Counted from the first letter of the stretch, positions 26,403 through 36,958 are shown. The stretch: 64,000 bases of DNA from Terriglobus albidus (GCF_025685425.1 NZ_JAGTAS010000055.1:124001-188000); one strand, 5' to 3'. Numbers and translations: made by a program. The notes: a model not told the origin generated them from the sequence alone.

Positions 26403-29177
26403 TTACGGCTTGAGCGGGGTGTTTGCCGATTCCAGCCCGGATGGGAGGACAACACAAAACACGGTCCAACTCTTTCCGGGGGTTGTATTACTTTTCACTC
26501 GAATCGACCCGTGGTGTCTGTTCACGATATTGGTGCAAACCCAAAGTCCTAGACCGGTGCCGACATCTGTCTTGGTGGTAAAAAACGGCTCGAAAAGCTT
26601 TGAACGTAAAGAGAAAGGGATACCCGGCCCCGAATCGGCGACGGTAATGCGAACTGCTGACGATCCATTGCTATGAAGACGGGTCGCATCGATCCGGATT
26701 CGAATGAGACCCTGTGAGCCGACGGCATCGATGCTGTTGCTGACAAGATTGGTGATGACCTGGCGAATCTCCCCGGCTACCGCATATATCTCTGGGTCTC
26801 GTCGAATTTCCGAGAGAATTTCAATTCCCCTCTTCCGTGCACGCGCTCCAAAGAATGAGACCAGCGAATCGAGCATCGGACCGATTCTTACAACAGATGG
26901 AGCCTTGGATTCGCGGTAGAAGCCAAGAGTTTGCCGAGTGAGATGGGCGATGCGTTCCAGTTCTTCATCAATTGAATTGAGGTATTTCTGCACATCTTCG
27001 CGAATGGCGGAGCTCTTGGCCAAATACACCAGATTCGTTACTGCTTCGAGAGGGTTATTGATTTCGTGAGCGACCGTCGCTGCCATCCGTCCAACGGAGG
27101 CGAGGCGTTCGGTCATTCGCAGGGCACGCTCGGTCTTTTTTTCCTGAGTGATGTCCCGCGCAATCGAAGCCGCACCGATGACCCGGCCTGCTTCATCCCG
27201 AACCGGAGATATCGTCAGCGACACATCCAACCGTTCGCCGTTCCGTGTCACTCGGACTGTCTCTTGGCGTTCGATTCGTTCTCCGCGCCCGATAGTTTCC
27301 AGAATCTTCCGTTCGTCGTCGTGCAATTCGGGGGGGATGACGGCCGTGATCGACCGCCCGATCATCTCCTTTGCCGAGTACCCAAACATTCTTTCGGCGG
27401 CCGGATTCCACGTGGTCACAATTCCCCTGAGATCCTTGCCAACTATGGCATCATCGGACGACTCTACGATGGCCGCGAGTCGATTCTGGACTTGTTCCGC
27501 CTCTTTACGAGAGGTGATGTCGATATTGACCCCGGTCATTCGTACCGGCTGGCCCATTTGATCTCTGAAAGCCTGCCATCTCCCGAGAATCCAGTGAACG
27601 CTCCCATCGGGCCAGATGATGCGAAATTCCGCTTGGACGGGAGTATCGATCTGGATTGCAATTTCCACTTGACGGATTGTTGCATCCCGATCTTCGGGAT
27701 GCAGGAGCTCCTGCCAGGCCTCCAGCGTGCCTTCAAATTCTCCTGGCCGAAGACCGTAGATTGCTTCTAGAGTGGGGGTCCACCGGTTCACATTTGTTTG
27801 AACGTTCCACTCAAAAGTACCTATGGTTCCGACCTGCTGTGCGAGGCGGAGGTGCTCCTCACTTTCTTCCGCGCGAGCTCGCTGATTCCGCATTGCGTCA
27901 AACAGGCTGGCATTATCCATGGCGATGGCCGCCTGTTTGGCGATACCCTCTATCAGGCGTTCTGCACGTTCAGTAAAGACACCCACTTGGGAATGACCGA
28001 AAAAGAGCCCGCCAATAACTTCCCCTGAACGCGAAATCACCGGAACAGCAAGATAACTGCGTACCGGCAGATGACCTGCAGGAATGCCATGATGGGGCGG
28101 ATTCTTTCCATAGCGAGGATCGCGGAAGATATCGGCCACACGCACTGTCCCCTCGCCTCGAAAGGTAGGTCCAAATACTGCTGTATTGCGCGGCATCGGA
28201 AAATGGCTGAACGCCGTCTCAGGGACACCGGACAGTGTGTAAAGGAGATATTTTTCTCCTGCCTGATCGATATCGTTGTAGAAGAACGCCCCAAACTCAG
28301 CCTGGCTCAGTTCTCGGCCCGCATCGGTTATTGCCTGCACCAGCTTCTTCAGGTCAAGCTCAGAAGCCAGAGTAGAACCCACCCGATGGAGGATGCGCAG
28401 TTCTTCCTCGCTCTCACTTAAGGCTTCTATGGCGCGTTTGCGTTCGGTGATGTCCTGAATGGTGATGAGGGTGGTCTGGCTAGTATGGGTTCCCCGCATC
28501 AATTGACGAGCGTTAAGTGATAAGGTTCGCCGACCCACTCCTGAAAATTCAAGGTCGCACTCAAGTGATCGAGAATTCTCCTCGATGGATGAGTTGTCGC
28601 CTAATAGCGCCTGCAGACGGGGAATATTCCAGTCTCCGCTTCCCAGATGATAAAGGTGGGTTCCCTGAGATTCTTGACGCGAGGTCTGGAACAATGAGTA
28701 GAATGCCTGATTAGCTGCTTGAATCTTCAGATCGGAGTCAACAATCACCAGACCGTCGCCAATGGTATTGAGTACGACCTTCGTGAATTCACGTTCCTCA
28801 ATTGCCCGTTCGATGCTTTCACGAAAAGCTGTGACGTTGGTGAACGTGAGTACGGCCCCGTTGATGTTCTGATCTGCCTTGTGACAGCCGACATCGACCG
28901 AAAAGCGCGATCCTTTGCCGTCGGCAACCTCCATCCGGTGGGAAGAACCGGTGGCGATGACGTGTTCGCAGAGTTCCTCTATTTGTAGTGTTCCAGCCGG
29001 CTTCTGAATGGAATGGAGGCGCTTACCATGATCGCCATCTGAAAGGGATAACAACCGTGCCGCCGCCGTATTGAAGCTGGTCACAGTCAGGTCGCGGTCA
29101 ATGATAAGGATGGGAAGCTCGATACAATTAATGAGTTCCATCCCCGGCCAATTTGGAGCGGGACGCGCGTCGAGCAT
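26403..29177 (-). CDS. Soluble multi-PAS/GAF sensor histidine kinase
   Basis: A 924-residue cytoplasmic kinase with no membrane helix. Apparent order: PAS (about 12-110, [20 protein letters not shown]), PAS (125-240), GAF (270-410, ending [16 protein letters not shown]), a PAS fold-3 unit (430-550, [20 protein letters not shown]), PAS with PAC (555-680, [16 protein letters not shown]), HisKA ([17 protein letters not shown]) and HATPase ([28 protein letters not shown]). All catalytic boxes are intact. No receiver domain or DNA-binding partner is adjacent. It lies 26 bp downstream of a MEDS-domain gene and is probably co-expressed as a redox or C1-type sensory pair. Confidence 0.92.
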   Translation of the reverse strand: MLDARPAPNWPGMELINCIELPILIIDRDLTVTSFNTAAARLLSLSDGDHGKRLHSIQKPAGTLQIEELCEHVIATGSSHRMEVADGKGSRFSVDVGCHKADQNINGAVLTFTNVTAFRESIERAIEEREFTKVVLNTIGDGLVIVDSDLKIQAANQAFYSLFQTSRQESQGTHLYHLGSGDWNIPRLQALLGDNSSIEENSRSLECDLEFSGVGRRTLSLNARQLMRGTHTSQTTLITIQDITERKRAIEALSESEEELRILHRVGSTLASELDLKKLVQAITDAGRELSQAEFGAFFYNDIDQAGEKYLLYTLSGVPETAFSHFPMPRNTAVFGPTFRGEGTVRVADIFRDPRYGKNPPHHGIPAGHLPVRSYLAVPVISRSGEVIGGLFFGHSQVGVFTERAERLIEGIAKQAAIAMDNASLFDAMRNQRARAEESEEHLRLAQQVGTIGTFEWNVQTNVNRWTPTLEAIYGLRPGEFEGTLEAWQELLHPEDRDATIRQVEIAIQIDTPVQAEFRIIWPDGSVHWILGRWQAFRDQMGQPVRMTGVNIDITSRKEAEQVQNRLAAIVESSDDAIVGKDLRGIVTTWNPAAERMFGYSAKEMIGRSITAVIPPELHDDERKILETIGRGERIERQETVRVTRNGERLDVSLTISPVRDEAGRVIGAASIARDITQEKKTERALRMTERLASVGRMAATVAHEINNPLEAVTNLVYLAKSSAIREDVQKYLNSIDEELERIAHLTRQTLGFYRESKAPSVVRIGPMLDSLVSFFGARARKRGIEILSEIRRDPEIYAVAGEIRQVITNLVSNSIDAVGSQGLIRIRIDATRLHSNGSSAVRITVADSGPGIPFSLRSKLFEPFFTTKTDVGTGLGLWVCTNIVNRHHGSIRVKSNTTPGKSWTVFCVVLPSGLESANTPLKP

Positions 29178-29203
29178 GGTTCAGTTCCGCCTCAAAAAAG
29201 CTT

Positions 29204-30085
29204 TCAAATTGACTGGGTGCGATATAGCGTGCCGCTCCGCTGAAGCACAGCGTCAGCTACCTGCGGCAGAAGTTGGCGCAATGCGAAAAGCAATGCCTGG
29301 GAGGCAGGCATCTTGAATGGAGGCGTGTAATGCTCCAGCAGCTTCTTTTCAAGCACGCTCGCCTCGACCGGCCCAACGATTTCGCGAAGTGCATCGGCGA
29401 CTGCACCTTCGAGGCGATTGTAATTCTCGACGGGAATGAGATGCGAATGATTCTGCCCAAGCCTCGGCAGCATACGGGTATGAATCTCCCCATCGAAATT
29501 GTCCATAAGGAAAGAGCAGAAGATTGCAATTTCCTGTTCGTGCGCCAATTGGTCGAATAGGTCCTCAAGAGCCATGCTAGCGGTTGCATTGCCGCGTTCC
29601 CACAAAACATTCACCATCTCGCCCCACCAGCGCACCTTCGGATAACGGTTTCCACCTCTCGCGCGCGCTACTGCTTCGCCGGCAAGCCCCAGAAAGACAG
29701 GCGCATCTGGCATCTCCTGCCCCATGAAGCGAGGCAGGAGTTCGTCCGCATCGATCACAGACAACTGACCCCGCGACTGCGCTTCCGTAATATTCACGCC
29801 CTCCGCTTCGAGACGCGGATAGAAAGCTTCCCAGTGAGCGGCGGTGGGGACCAGGATCACACCTTCTCCGTGGGCGAGCGCAGCGGCAGCGAAGCGGCAG
29901 ACGGCCCGGTTAAGAAACTGCTCATCCTGATAAAGCTGGACTATATGTTCGGTGGGCGCGGCATCGTGCAGGAGATTCCTCCAGGGCTCTTGATTCTCCG
30001 CTTTGTGACTACCACGGCAGCAGGCAGGTTGGAAGCCGGTCTTCGAAAGCTCCGGTGATTGCGAATCGGTATCAAAAGAACTCAC
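29204..30085 (-). CDS. MEDS-domain (DcmR-like sensory) protein
   Basis: A 293-residue protein with a MEDS domain, as found in DcmR and beside histidine kinases. EHIVQLYQDEQFLNRAVCRF, GVILVPTAAHWEAF, GQLSVIDADELLPRFM, KVRWWGEMVNVLWERGN and EIAIFCSFLMDNFDGEIHTR cover the RecA-like fold. The C-terminal 80 residues are predicted helical. There is no DNA-binding domain, unlike DcmR, so a signalling role with the downstream kinase is inferred from the 26-bp spacing. Confidence 0.88.
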   Translation of the reverse strand: MSSFDTDSQSPELSKTGFQPACCRGSHKAENQEPWRNLLHDAAPTEHIVQLYQDEQFLNRAVCRFAAAALAHGEGVILVPTAAHWEAFYPRLEAEGVNITEAQSRGQLSVIDADELLPRFMGQEMPDAPVFLGLAGEAVARARGGNRYPKVRWWGEMVNVLWERGNATASMALEDLFDQLAHEQEIAIFCSFLMDNFDGEIHTRMLPRLGQNHSHLIPVENYNRLEGAVADALREIVGPVEASVLEKKLLEHYTPPFKMPASQALLFALRQLLPQVADAVLQRSGTLYRTQSI

Positions 30086-30419
30086 AGTTGTTCCCCCAGT
30101 GCGGGAAAAGCTCCGCCATCTCGTTCAGAACACAAAAAGGCCTGTGAGCGTGAGATTCTTGGTCGTCTTGCCGGGTTGCTCAACTACATGAGTTGTCAAG
30201 TGAAAATTCGATACTACCTGGCATGTGCGGAAACACGGGCAGCGCCCCTAGCGAGGTCCTGGTTTCCTTATTCGTGCGGGTTAGCGCACCAAATTGTCAG
30301 GGCGGCGTTGCGGGCAGGAACAGGCCCGCCGAGATGGTGACAAAAGAAGTCACGCGGCGCTAGCCAGGGAGGAGACCTCACTCCTTCCGACAAGCCGACT
30401 TCTCAGTCCCAATGAATTT
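30086..30419. other. Intergenic region upstream of the MEDS-kinase pair
   Basis: About 334 bp without a supported gene. It should hold the promoter of the MEDS gene. No recognised operator, hairpin or repeat. Confidence 0.4.
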
Positions 30420-30937
30420 CTAAGGCGGGATTGACTTTGCCTGGTCTCTTACCCAAAGAAGCCAAGGGTCACGGTCGCTGTGTAGCTGCTCGTTCACAGG
30501 GGCGGGAGCAGCCCAGGTTCACTGTCAATTCAGAGGAATCCTTTGACCTTTTCAAGAACAGGAGATATTCCGCTCCACCCTTGTAGAAATTGGCAAAACA
30601 GCTTCCTCCGCGACCTCCGGGGCGAACACAGGTGTACGGAGGGACGTGGTCGTTGAAATCATCCCGTTGAGCAAGGTAGCCACGCAGAAGGAGAGAGCGC
30701 AGAGGACTACCATGAACGACCTCAACAACCCTGAAGGACACGACGGAATCAAGAACGCCTGTCGTCCACATGTTCGGGTTAGCTGGCGGGATTTGGTAGT
30801 CGGCTGCCACGGCTCGCACGATCACGTCAGCTCCTGAGACCGGTTCTTTTGGACTTTCTAGGCGCGAGACAGAACACGCAAGGGCGAACGATGGAAACCA
30901 TTGCGGCAATCAGAGCGATAGTGTGCAGTTTCGACAT
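30420..30937 (-). pseudogene. Secreted hypothetical protein gene with two frameshifts
   Basis: A signal peptide starts at an ATG at 30937 after GGGAGG: MSKLHTIALIAAMVSI. An indel near 30890 moves the frame to SFALACSVSRLESPKEPVSG and onward (VIVRAVA, VVSFRVVEVVHGSPL, YTCVRPGGRGGSCFANFYKG, EYLLFLKR). A second indel near 30520 restores WAAPAPVNEQLHSDRDPWLL to a stop at 30420. The intact family is a small secreted Acidobacteriota protein of unknown function. Both shifts are needed for continuous homology-like reading. Confidence 0.6.
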
Positions 30938-31008
30938 CACGACGCAGACCTCCCAGGAAGAGCATCGTTTTTGTTTACAGAACTCACTCTAACGGCAATC
31001 TGCGCAGA

Positions 31009-31100
31009 GGTCCCTGACGGTTTCCGGTGAAGCTCAACGGCTTCGCCGCTATAGTCTAGTAGCCTGATCTAACCGCACTGAAGCGGACCAGCTGATTGGA
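31009..31100 (+). pseudogene. Second relic of the XRE-regulator 3' end plus its downstream flank
   Basis: TCCCTGACGGTTTCC, GGTGAAGCTCAACGGCTTCG and GCACTGAAGCGGACCAGCTG match the end of the XRE relic and its 3' flank at 17965-18049 closely. One base is lost in the coding part. The homology continues about 35 bp past the stop codon, so it is a copied DNA segment and not just a paralogous gene. Confidence 0.6.
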
Positions 31101-31150
31101 AAGTGTGTCTCAGAACCTGTCCCGCTTTGCAGTTTCAGTTGCGATTGCGG

Positions 31151-32017
31151 CTATATAGCTTCAAGAAGAGAAAGCAGCAGACTATTGCACGGTGTCGGAA
31201 TGCTGTGCTGCTGTCCAAAGCGAACGATGGCGCCAATGCGAGCGTCCGTCTCCATGGGACGGCCAGCGAGGCGGTCGGCCAAAAGCGAGTTCACCGAGTC
31301 GACGGGGAAATTGCGGTATTGAGCGAGCACTTTCTGAGGAAGATCCTCATCCAGAATTGCTCCTACAGCGCGACCTACCGCGGCGCATTCACGCACTACA
31401 TCGAGTGTTGCTCGACCGATCGCCTCATCCTGAAAAACGCCAGCGGGCTTGCCCAGAAGCGCAGAGATCGAACCAGCGGAGTTGATACAGAGTTTTCGCC
31501 ATGCGGCGGATAGAAAGTCAGCGGTCAAAGTAATCTGTGCGCCTGAGCCATCAAATATCATCCCGAAAGAACGGCCAAGCGTGTCTGCCTCTATGAAGAG
31601 TTCGACTGGCCCGCGTTGGTGCACGCTGTCAGGTGCTCGACGCTCGGCAGGGCAGTCGATAATGACAGGGACGATCCGGTCCGCTGGCACATAGGAAGCA
31701 AAGCGTTCGCGATGCTCCACCCCATTTTGAATCACCGCCACAGGAGCACCCTGTCTGCAGAGATGTTCGATCCACACCGCGGTGCCAGGAGCGTCGTACG
31801 TCTTGGTGGCAACTATGACCCAATCCACCGGTTGCGCCTGTGACGGCGCGGTAATGTTTGTGTAGTGGACGTGAATGCTCCTTCCAGGAGTCTCAACATC
31901 GAGGCGTGGCAGAGGCCGTCGCGTGCATAGTACAAGTTCGTGTTGTTCGGTGGACTGTAGTAATGCCGCGATAACACTTCCGATAGCGCCCACCCCGACA
32001 ATTGCGATCCGTGCCAT
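31151..32017 (-). CDS. Ketopantoate reductase (ApbA/PanE) family protein
   Basis: A 288-residue NADPH-dependent reductase fold. The N-terminal Rossmann motif is IAIVGVGAIGSVIAALL. IVATKTYDAPGTA and VAVIQNGVEHRERF follow, and WRKLCINSAGSISALLG carries the family catalytic Lys and Asn. The C-terminal helical domain includes SVNSLLADRLAGRPMETDAR, matching the PanE pattern. It may be the pantothenate enzyme or one of the many paralogues acting on other 2-keto acids. It stands alone, with no panB or panC nearby, so the symbol is withheld. Confidence 0.85.
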   Translation of the reverse strand: MARIAIVGVGAIGSVIAALLQSTEQHELVLCTRRPLPRLDVETPGRSIHVHYTNITAPSQAQPVDWVIVATKTYDAPGTAVWIEHLCRQGAPVAVIQNGVEHRERFASYVPADRIVPVIIDCPAERRAPDSVHQRGPVELFIEADTLGRSFGMIFDGSGAQITLTADFLSAAWRKLCINSAGSISALLGKPAGVFQDEAIGRATLDVVRECAAVGRAVGAILDEDLPQKVLAQYRNFPVDSVNSLLADRLAGRPMETDARIGAIVRFGQQHSIPTPCNSLLLSLLEAI

Positions 32018-32292
32018 AGCACTATTATGGCAGTGGAATTGAATGCGACGAGCATCTGATTCGGTGGGCTGGAGTGCAGCAACGCCTCGCTTCCGATACC
32101 GATCGTGGCGCCAGTCGTTGCCCTACTGGTTCGGTCATGGTCTCTACCGTTCTAGATCAGGAGAGGAGGCTCATTTTGCTGCCCCTGTTGTGCATCGGAA
32201 CGCAGCTCCGACCTTTCCGAGAACGCATCTTGCTATATGAACCCGCCTGCCTGCAGTGAGTAGCAGTGAATCCAATCGGAAACTTTGGCAAT

Positions 32293-33699
32293 TCAATTGT
32301 GAGGATAAGGCTCACTCACAATCTCCGCGCATGGGAAAGCCACAGTGAAGATCGTCCCCTTCCCTACTTCACTGGCCAGGGTGATTGAGCCGCCATACAC
32401 CTCCGTCAGACTCTTTGCGATGGACAAACCAAGCCCCGAACCTCCGTCGCCCGGTGTGCGCACTACATCCACACGATAAAACCGTTCAAAGACCTTGCTC
32501 TGAAGCTCGGCGGGAATGCCGATGCCGTCATCTATGACACGGAATCCTCCTCTGAGGCCATTTCTCCACATCTCAACTTGAACTGTCCCGCCTGTGGGTG
32601 TATACCGAACCGCGTTGTCGACCAGGATCATCATGACCCGTTCAACAACATTCTGGTTTCCTTTCAGGAGCAAGAGATCTTTTTCAAAGTCTGTCTTTAT
32701 CTGGATATTCTTTCTGCGGGCAAGGGATAGAATCCTCGGTTCCAGCGCACGCAGCGACTCACTAAGCTCAAAGAGTTCACTCGGGGGCAGGTTATCGTTT
32801 GCGGATGCCCGTGCAAGGGTCAATAAATCTTCGATGACCCGCGTCATGTAGTCCGCTTCCGAAACGATGTGGTTCAGCGTTCTGCGAGCCGCGTCAGGCT
32901 GGCTGTCCTCCATCAGCAAAACCTCGGCAGAGGCCTTAACGACCGCGGTCGGAGTTCTCAGCTCGTGGGATGCATCTGCAGTAAATTGCTTGATCCTCTC
33001 GTAGGAGCCTGCAATCCGGTTCAGCATCCCGTTGATCGTCTCCGAAAGACGATCCAACTCGTCTCCAGTCCCCGTGATCGTCAGCCGCCGTTCCAGATTG
33101 TTTGCATCAATCGAATTTGTCGCGCGGGTAATTTCCTGGATCGGCCGTAATGCCCGCCCACCCATCCAATATCCAGTGCCCGCCGCGAAGAGCCCAGCCA
33201 GAGGTGTGATGAATACGAACAACCAGGCGAGACCAGTGAGCAATTCATGGTATTCCGTCTGGTCCACAGCAACTTGCACTACGAACGGGTATGGTCCCGC
33301 ATATGCGTAACGGCTCATCGTTCTGTACGAGCGAGAGCCAACTTTGAGATTCCGTACTGTCGTGCCTTCAGACGGCTGCACATTCGGGATCACTGCCATC
33401 TGATCTGGCTGATAGATGAGATTGCCATTCTGATCTATAGCCCGAAACATCCGATTGCGTGGAAGAAGCGCAGCGTGTTCACGCAGCTCTTCTCCCAGGT
33501 TGTCCACCTGGTTGATGTCAAACTTGTGGCGTAGAAAGGCTTCAATGCCGTTGATGCCGGCATTCAACTCCTGGTCGGCAACCCGCCGGACGCCCCAGAT
33601 GGCCGCCAGGTAGATTCCGCAACTCAGCAATGCAATGGTGATTGCCACCACTGCGGCGTACCAGATCGTCAAACGGATACGAATCGAGAAAGACTTCAT
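32293..33699 (-). CDS. Membrane sensor histidine kinase of two-component system 1
   Basis: 468 residues. Transmembrane helices lie at about 11-35 and 150-178 and enclose a periplasmic domain of about 115 residues. A HAMP linker follows (PIQEITRATNSIDANNLERR), then HisKA with FTADASHELRTPTAVV, N-box LVDNAVRYTP, DDGIGIP and GDGGSGLGLSIAKSL. All catalytic residues are present. The start overlaps the response regulator stop by four bases. The pair follows a TonB-dependent receptor by 16 bp, so the sensor is expressed with the receptor and may report its ligand. Confidence 0.94.
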   Translation of the reverse strand: MKSFSIRIRLTIWYAAVVAITIALLSCGIYLAAIWGVRRVADQELNAGINGIEAFLRHKFDINQVDNLGEELREHAALLPRNRMFRAIDQNGNLIYQPDQMAVIPNVQPSEGTTVRNLKVGSRSYRTMSRYAYAGPYPFVVQVAVDQTEYHELLTGLAWLFVFITPLAGLFAAGTGYWMGGRALRPIQEITRATNSIDANNLERRLTITGTGDELDRLSETINGMLNRIAGSYERIKQFTADASHELRTPTAVVKASAEVLLMEDSQPDAARRTLNHIVSEADYMTRVIEDLLTLARASANDNLPPSELFELSESLRALEPRILSLARRKNIQIKTDFEKDLLLLKGNQNVVERVMMILVDNAVRYTPTGGTVQVEMWRNGLRGGFRVIDDGIGIPAELQSKVFERFYRVDVVRTPGDGGSGLGLSIAKSLTEVYGGSITLASEVGKGTIFTVAFPCAEIVSEPYPHN

Positions 33700-34373
33700 A
33701 ACTTTTCCGAGGCCAGACGATAACCGAAGCCACGTACCGTATGGATCAATTTGATCTCAAAGCCATCGTCAATCTTCGAACGCAGCTGCTTCATAAATGC
33801 GTCCAGGGTGTTGTTTTCGACCGTCCTCTCATAGCCCCAGACCGCGTTAATGATGGAATCTCGCCGAAGAACCGAGTTAGGACGGCGCATCATGTACTCA
33901 AGTAGCAGATATTCAGTACGCGTGAGCTGTATTGACCTTCCCGATCGGCTCGCATGGTGCGTGACAGGGTCGAGCTTCAGGTCTTCTATCTGGTAGTGCA
34001 TGGAAGGCATGCCGACCCGTCGGCGCGCCAAGGCCCGTAGACGTGCAAAGAGTTCTTCGAACGCAAACGGCTTCGTCATGTAGTCGTCAACACCACAATC
34101 AAGCCCATCAACGACATCGGTGATCGTATCCCGAGCAGTCAACATCAGGACCGGAGTACCGATGTTGCGGGCTCGTAAACCGCGAGCGACCTCAAGCCCA
34201 TTCATACCAGGCAGCATGATATCCAGGATAATCAGTTCGAACTCATGTTCAGAAGCGATCTCCAGCCCATCGCTGCCAGAGGTTGCCAGGACCGTGAGAT
34301 ACGATTTCTTCTCAAGCGCATCCTTCAGAAGCGGTCCCATCCTTGGATCATCTTCGACGACGAGAATCCTCAT
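33696..34373 (-). CDS. OmpR/PhoB-family response regulator of two-component system 1
   Basis: 225 residues. The receiver domain has VVEDDPRM, phospho-Asp in IILDIMLPGMNG, MLTARDT and TKPFAFEEL. The C-terminal winged helix shows IQLTRTEYLLLEYMMRRPNS, VLRRDSIINAVWG and LIHTVRGFGYRL. It is coupled to the kinase gene and sits in the same probable transcript as the TonB-dependent receptor at 34390. It is one of two candidates for the regulator that binds the 11-bp direct repeats found in this locus. Confidence 0.95.
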   Translation of the reverse strand: MRILVVEDDPRMGPLLKDALEKKSYLTVLATSGSDGLEIASEHEFELIILDIMLPGMNGLEVARGLRARNIGTPVLMLTARDTITDVVDGLDCGVDDYMTKPFAFEELFARLRALARRRVGMPSMHYQIEDLKLDPVTHHASRSGRSIQLTRTEYLLLEYMMRRPNSVLRRDSIINAVWGYERTVENNTLDAFMKQLRSKIDDGFEIKLIHTVRGFGYRLASEKL

Positions 34374-34389
34374 ACACTCAGCCTACCGC

Positions 34390-36933
34390 CTAAAACGAGA
34401 ACCGCGCTCCGAATTGAACTCTGCGGGCAGGCATCGCCGCGGTCGGATGCGAAAAGAAAGCAGACCGGACATTCCCGACATATGTTGTATAGGACGTCGT
34501 GTTGGTGACATTGAAGACATCGATCGACAGTCCAAGCTTTGCCTTCACGTCTCCGTTCTTCAGCCCCAGATCGTTTTCCTTCCCCCAATGAAGATCCAGC
34601 GCAGCGGTCCGTCCTCCCTGCAACGTATTTCGCGATACGCCATCGGGCCGAGCATTGAGGAGGCCAGTGTTGTAGCGATCGAACCCGGCCGTCTGCGTGT
34701 AAGGCAGGCCCGAATACAGCTTCACCGCAACGCCCAGGTTGAGCCAATGATCCTCATTGAAGGCTCCGAGCATGTTGAAGCGATGCCGCTGGTCAAGATC
34801 GGAATGGCCATACTCCCCAACGAGCGAATACTGATTCGCCGGAAACCAGGTCACACCGCCTGTGTCATTGTTCGTGTGGCTGAAAGAGTATTGAGTCATC
34901 CCCGAAAACCAACGTCCAGCTTTCCCTTGGATGGTGACGTCGAGCGTATTTCCAATCTGTTTCCCACGCGACTCCATCTGACGCACAATCCCGAAATTCG
35001 CTTCAGGAACGATTGAGTATGCCGGCGGCAAAGGGGCGTTGATATTTCTGGACCGCAGAAGAGATATCCCTCTCAGCCCCCGATAGGTAACCGCAAGGGT
35101 CATTCCCTTTACCAACTCATGTTCCGCCGTAAGGCTGTAGTTGATGTTGTACGGAACGCGTCCGCCAGGCTCCAATGTCACAAGATTTGTTGGAAAGGAG
35201 TTGATACCCGTACCTGAAGGATAAGGGTTTGGGTAGCCGGGATTCAGAAGAGTGACCGCTCGAATCGTGTGCCCGTTGTATCGGTTGAGATCGGCCTCCG
35301 GCGGCGCTCCGCTTCGGTCGAAGAAGACACCAACCCCGCCTCGCAACACAGTCTTCTGGTCGTTGAAGCGGTACGCAATGGACCCGCGCGGACCGAAATC
35401 GTTCCACGCCTTGAAGTAGGTCTGCCAATCGTAGCGAACACCGAAAGATAACTGCAGGTTCTTTCTCAGCTGAACCTGGTCTTGCACAAATGCACCCAAT
35501 TCGTTCATCCAGAAGATTGAGCGTCCGGGCCCCGCCTGCTGCGTGAACGAATACGGCTTTCCTGATTGGTAATCGCCGATACTCGCGAAGTTGTACGTAC
35601 CGCGCCGATTCGAATTGTCGTCCCATGCGCGTCGGCTCAAGTTGGGGATATTTACTCCAAATGTGACGTAGTGGCGCTTGTGAGTCCAACTCACCGTGTC
35701 ATTGATCTTCAGATTGTTTTCGTTCTGCAGCATGTCGGCCTGGGCGCCGCCACCGGTGAAGCTTCCATCGACAATAATCTTTGGCGCATTGGTCGTACTG
35801 CGGATGGGCCCATAGTCCTGCTCATAGAACAATTGGATCTGGTTTAGAAGATCCGGAGTCACGATGATGCGCTGCGTGAAGATCACATCGTCCTCACGAA
35901 TTCTCTGGTTTGTTCCGGCTTCGGCCAGGACAAGACCGCCTGCACCCTGATTCCTGGTCACGACATCGCTGACGTTGTATTGAAAGGAGACGCGGTTTGA
36001 TGCCGAGAAGTCGTGTGAAATACGTGCTGCAAATTCCGTAGTGTGCAATGGCGTTGCAACGTTGGCGTTGCTGATACCGGTAAGCGTGATGGCATGCACA
36101 ATGGCTTGCAGGTTATCTTCCTGCCGCGTACCGGAGATGAGGAACGTAGTGTGGTGGTCTGTCGCCGCAGGACCGGTGATCGAGCCCTCATAGATCCGCT
36201 TCTGCTCGAACGGCTTCGTCATAGCAAAGTAGTTCTTCGCATCCGTCACAGAGTCGCGCATAGTGAAGTTAAAGCTACCGTGTACACGCGGAGTTCCAGG
36301 TTTGGTAATGATGTCGATGCGTCCGCGGCCCGGTTGTCTGGTCTCTGCGCTGTACGGATCTCGATTGATCTTCACCTCCGAGATCGCGGAAGCCGAAACA
36401 CCGGGCCCCTTCCGCTCGACGCCGTCAACAACAATGGTCACTCCCCCGGTGCCAATCCCCGCTTGATCGAGAAAGGGGCTGAGTGCCGCGATGTAGTTCT
36501 GGTCAAAGACCGGAACGGACTGCAGCAGACTCGCGTCCGCCCTGATCTGGTCTCGGTTGTTCGAGTCATCCAAGGAGACCGCATCCGGTTCGCTGGCGAC
36601 AACGACTTCTTGTGCAACTGAACTTACCTTGAGCTGAATGGAAACACTGACCGCGTTCGCACCCACGGAGATATTTCTCTCGTACGCTTCGAACCCGTGG
36701 TTTGCTTCCACTCTCAACCGGTATTTGCCGGGCGCCACGTGTAAGAACTGGAAGCTCCCATTGTTGTCTGACGTTGTCGCCAACTGCCGACCATTAGCGA
36801 AAACCGCAACCTGAACCTCTGGAACATTCGCGCCATCTGGATCTGAGATATGCCCTGATACCGTGACTTGCGCGTAAAGGGTCGGCGACAGCAGGAGCAG
36901 AACAAGCGCCCGAAAAAAAATTCTGAAGTTCAT
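34390..36933 (-). CDS. TonB-dependent receptor-like outer-membrane protein 1
   Basis: An 847-residue outer-membrane protein with the signal peptide MNFRIFFRALVLLLLSPTLY. Residues about 22-110 are a carboxypeptidase-regulatory-like beta domain (VTVSGHISDPDGANVPEVQV, FLHVAPGKYRLRV). The plug region follows (GGVTIVVDGVERKGPG, RGRIDIITKPGT), then a long barrel ending in FGARFSF with a terminal aromatic residue. It is shorter than the two other receptors here and Oar-like in style. It probably imports a large substrate such as an oligosaccharide. A direct-repeat operator lies upstream and a two-component system directly downstream. Confidence 0.9.
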   Translation of the reverse strand: MNFRIFFRALVLLLLSPTLYAQVTVSGHISDPDGANVPEVQVAVFANGRQLATTSDNNGSFQFLHVAPGKYRLRVEANHGFEAYERNISVGANAVSVSIQLKVSSVAQEVVVASEPDAVSLDDSNNRDQIRADASLLQSVPVFDQNYIAALSPFLDQAGIGTGGVTIVVDGVERKGPGVSASAISEVKINRDPYSAETRQPGRGRIDIITKPGTPRVHGSFNFTMRDSVTDAKNYFAMTKPFEQKRIYEGSITGPAATDHHTTFLISGTRQEDNLQAIVHAITLTGISNANVATPLHTTEFAARISHDFSASNRVSFQYNVSDVVTRNQGAGGLVLAEAGTNQRIREDDVIFTQRIIVTPDLLNQIQLFYEQDYGPIRSTTNAPKIIVDGSFTGGGAQADMLQNENNLKINDTVSWTHKRHYVTFGVNIPNLSRRAWDDNSNRRGTYNFASIGDYQSGKPYSFTQQAGPGRSIFWMNELGAFVQDQVQLRKNLQLSFGVRYDWQTYFKAWNDFGPRGSIAYRFNDQKTVLRGGVGVFFDRSGAPPEADLNRYNGHTIRAVTLLNPGYPNPYPSGTGINSFPTNLVTLEPGGRVPYNINYSLTAEHELVKGMTLAVTYRGLRGISLLRSRNINAPLPPAYSIVPEANFGIVRQMESRGKQIGNTLDVTIQGKAGRWFSGMTQYSFSHTNNDTGGVTWFPANQYSLVGEYGHSDLDQRHRFNMLGAFNEDHWLNLGVAVKLYSGLPYTQTAGFDRYNTGLLNARPDGVSRNTLQGGRTAALDLHWGKENDLGLKNGDVKAKLGLSIDVFNVTNTTSYTTYVGNVRSAFFSHPTAAMPARRVQFGARFSF

Positions 36934-36958
36934 CGAATGAAAGCGTATGCCTGGTGAC

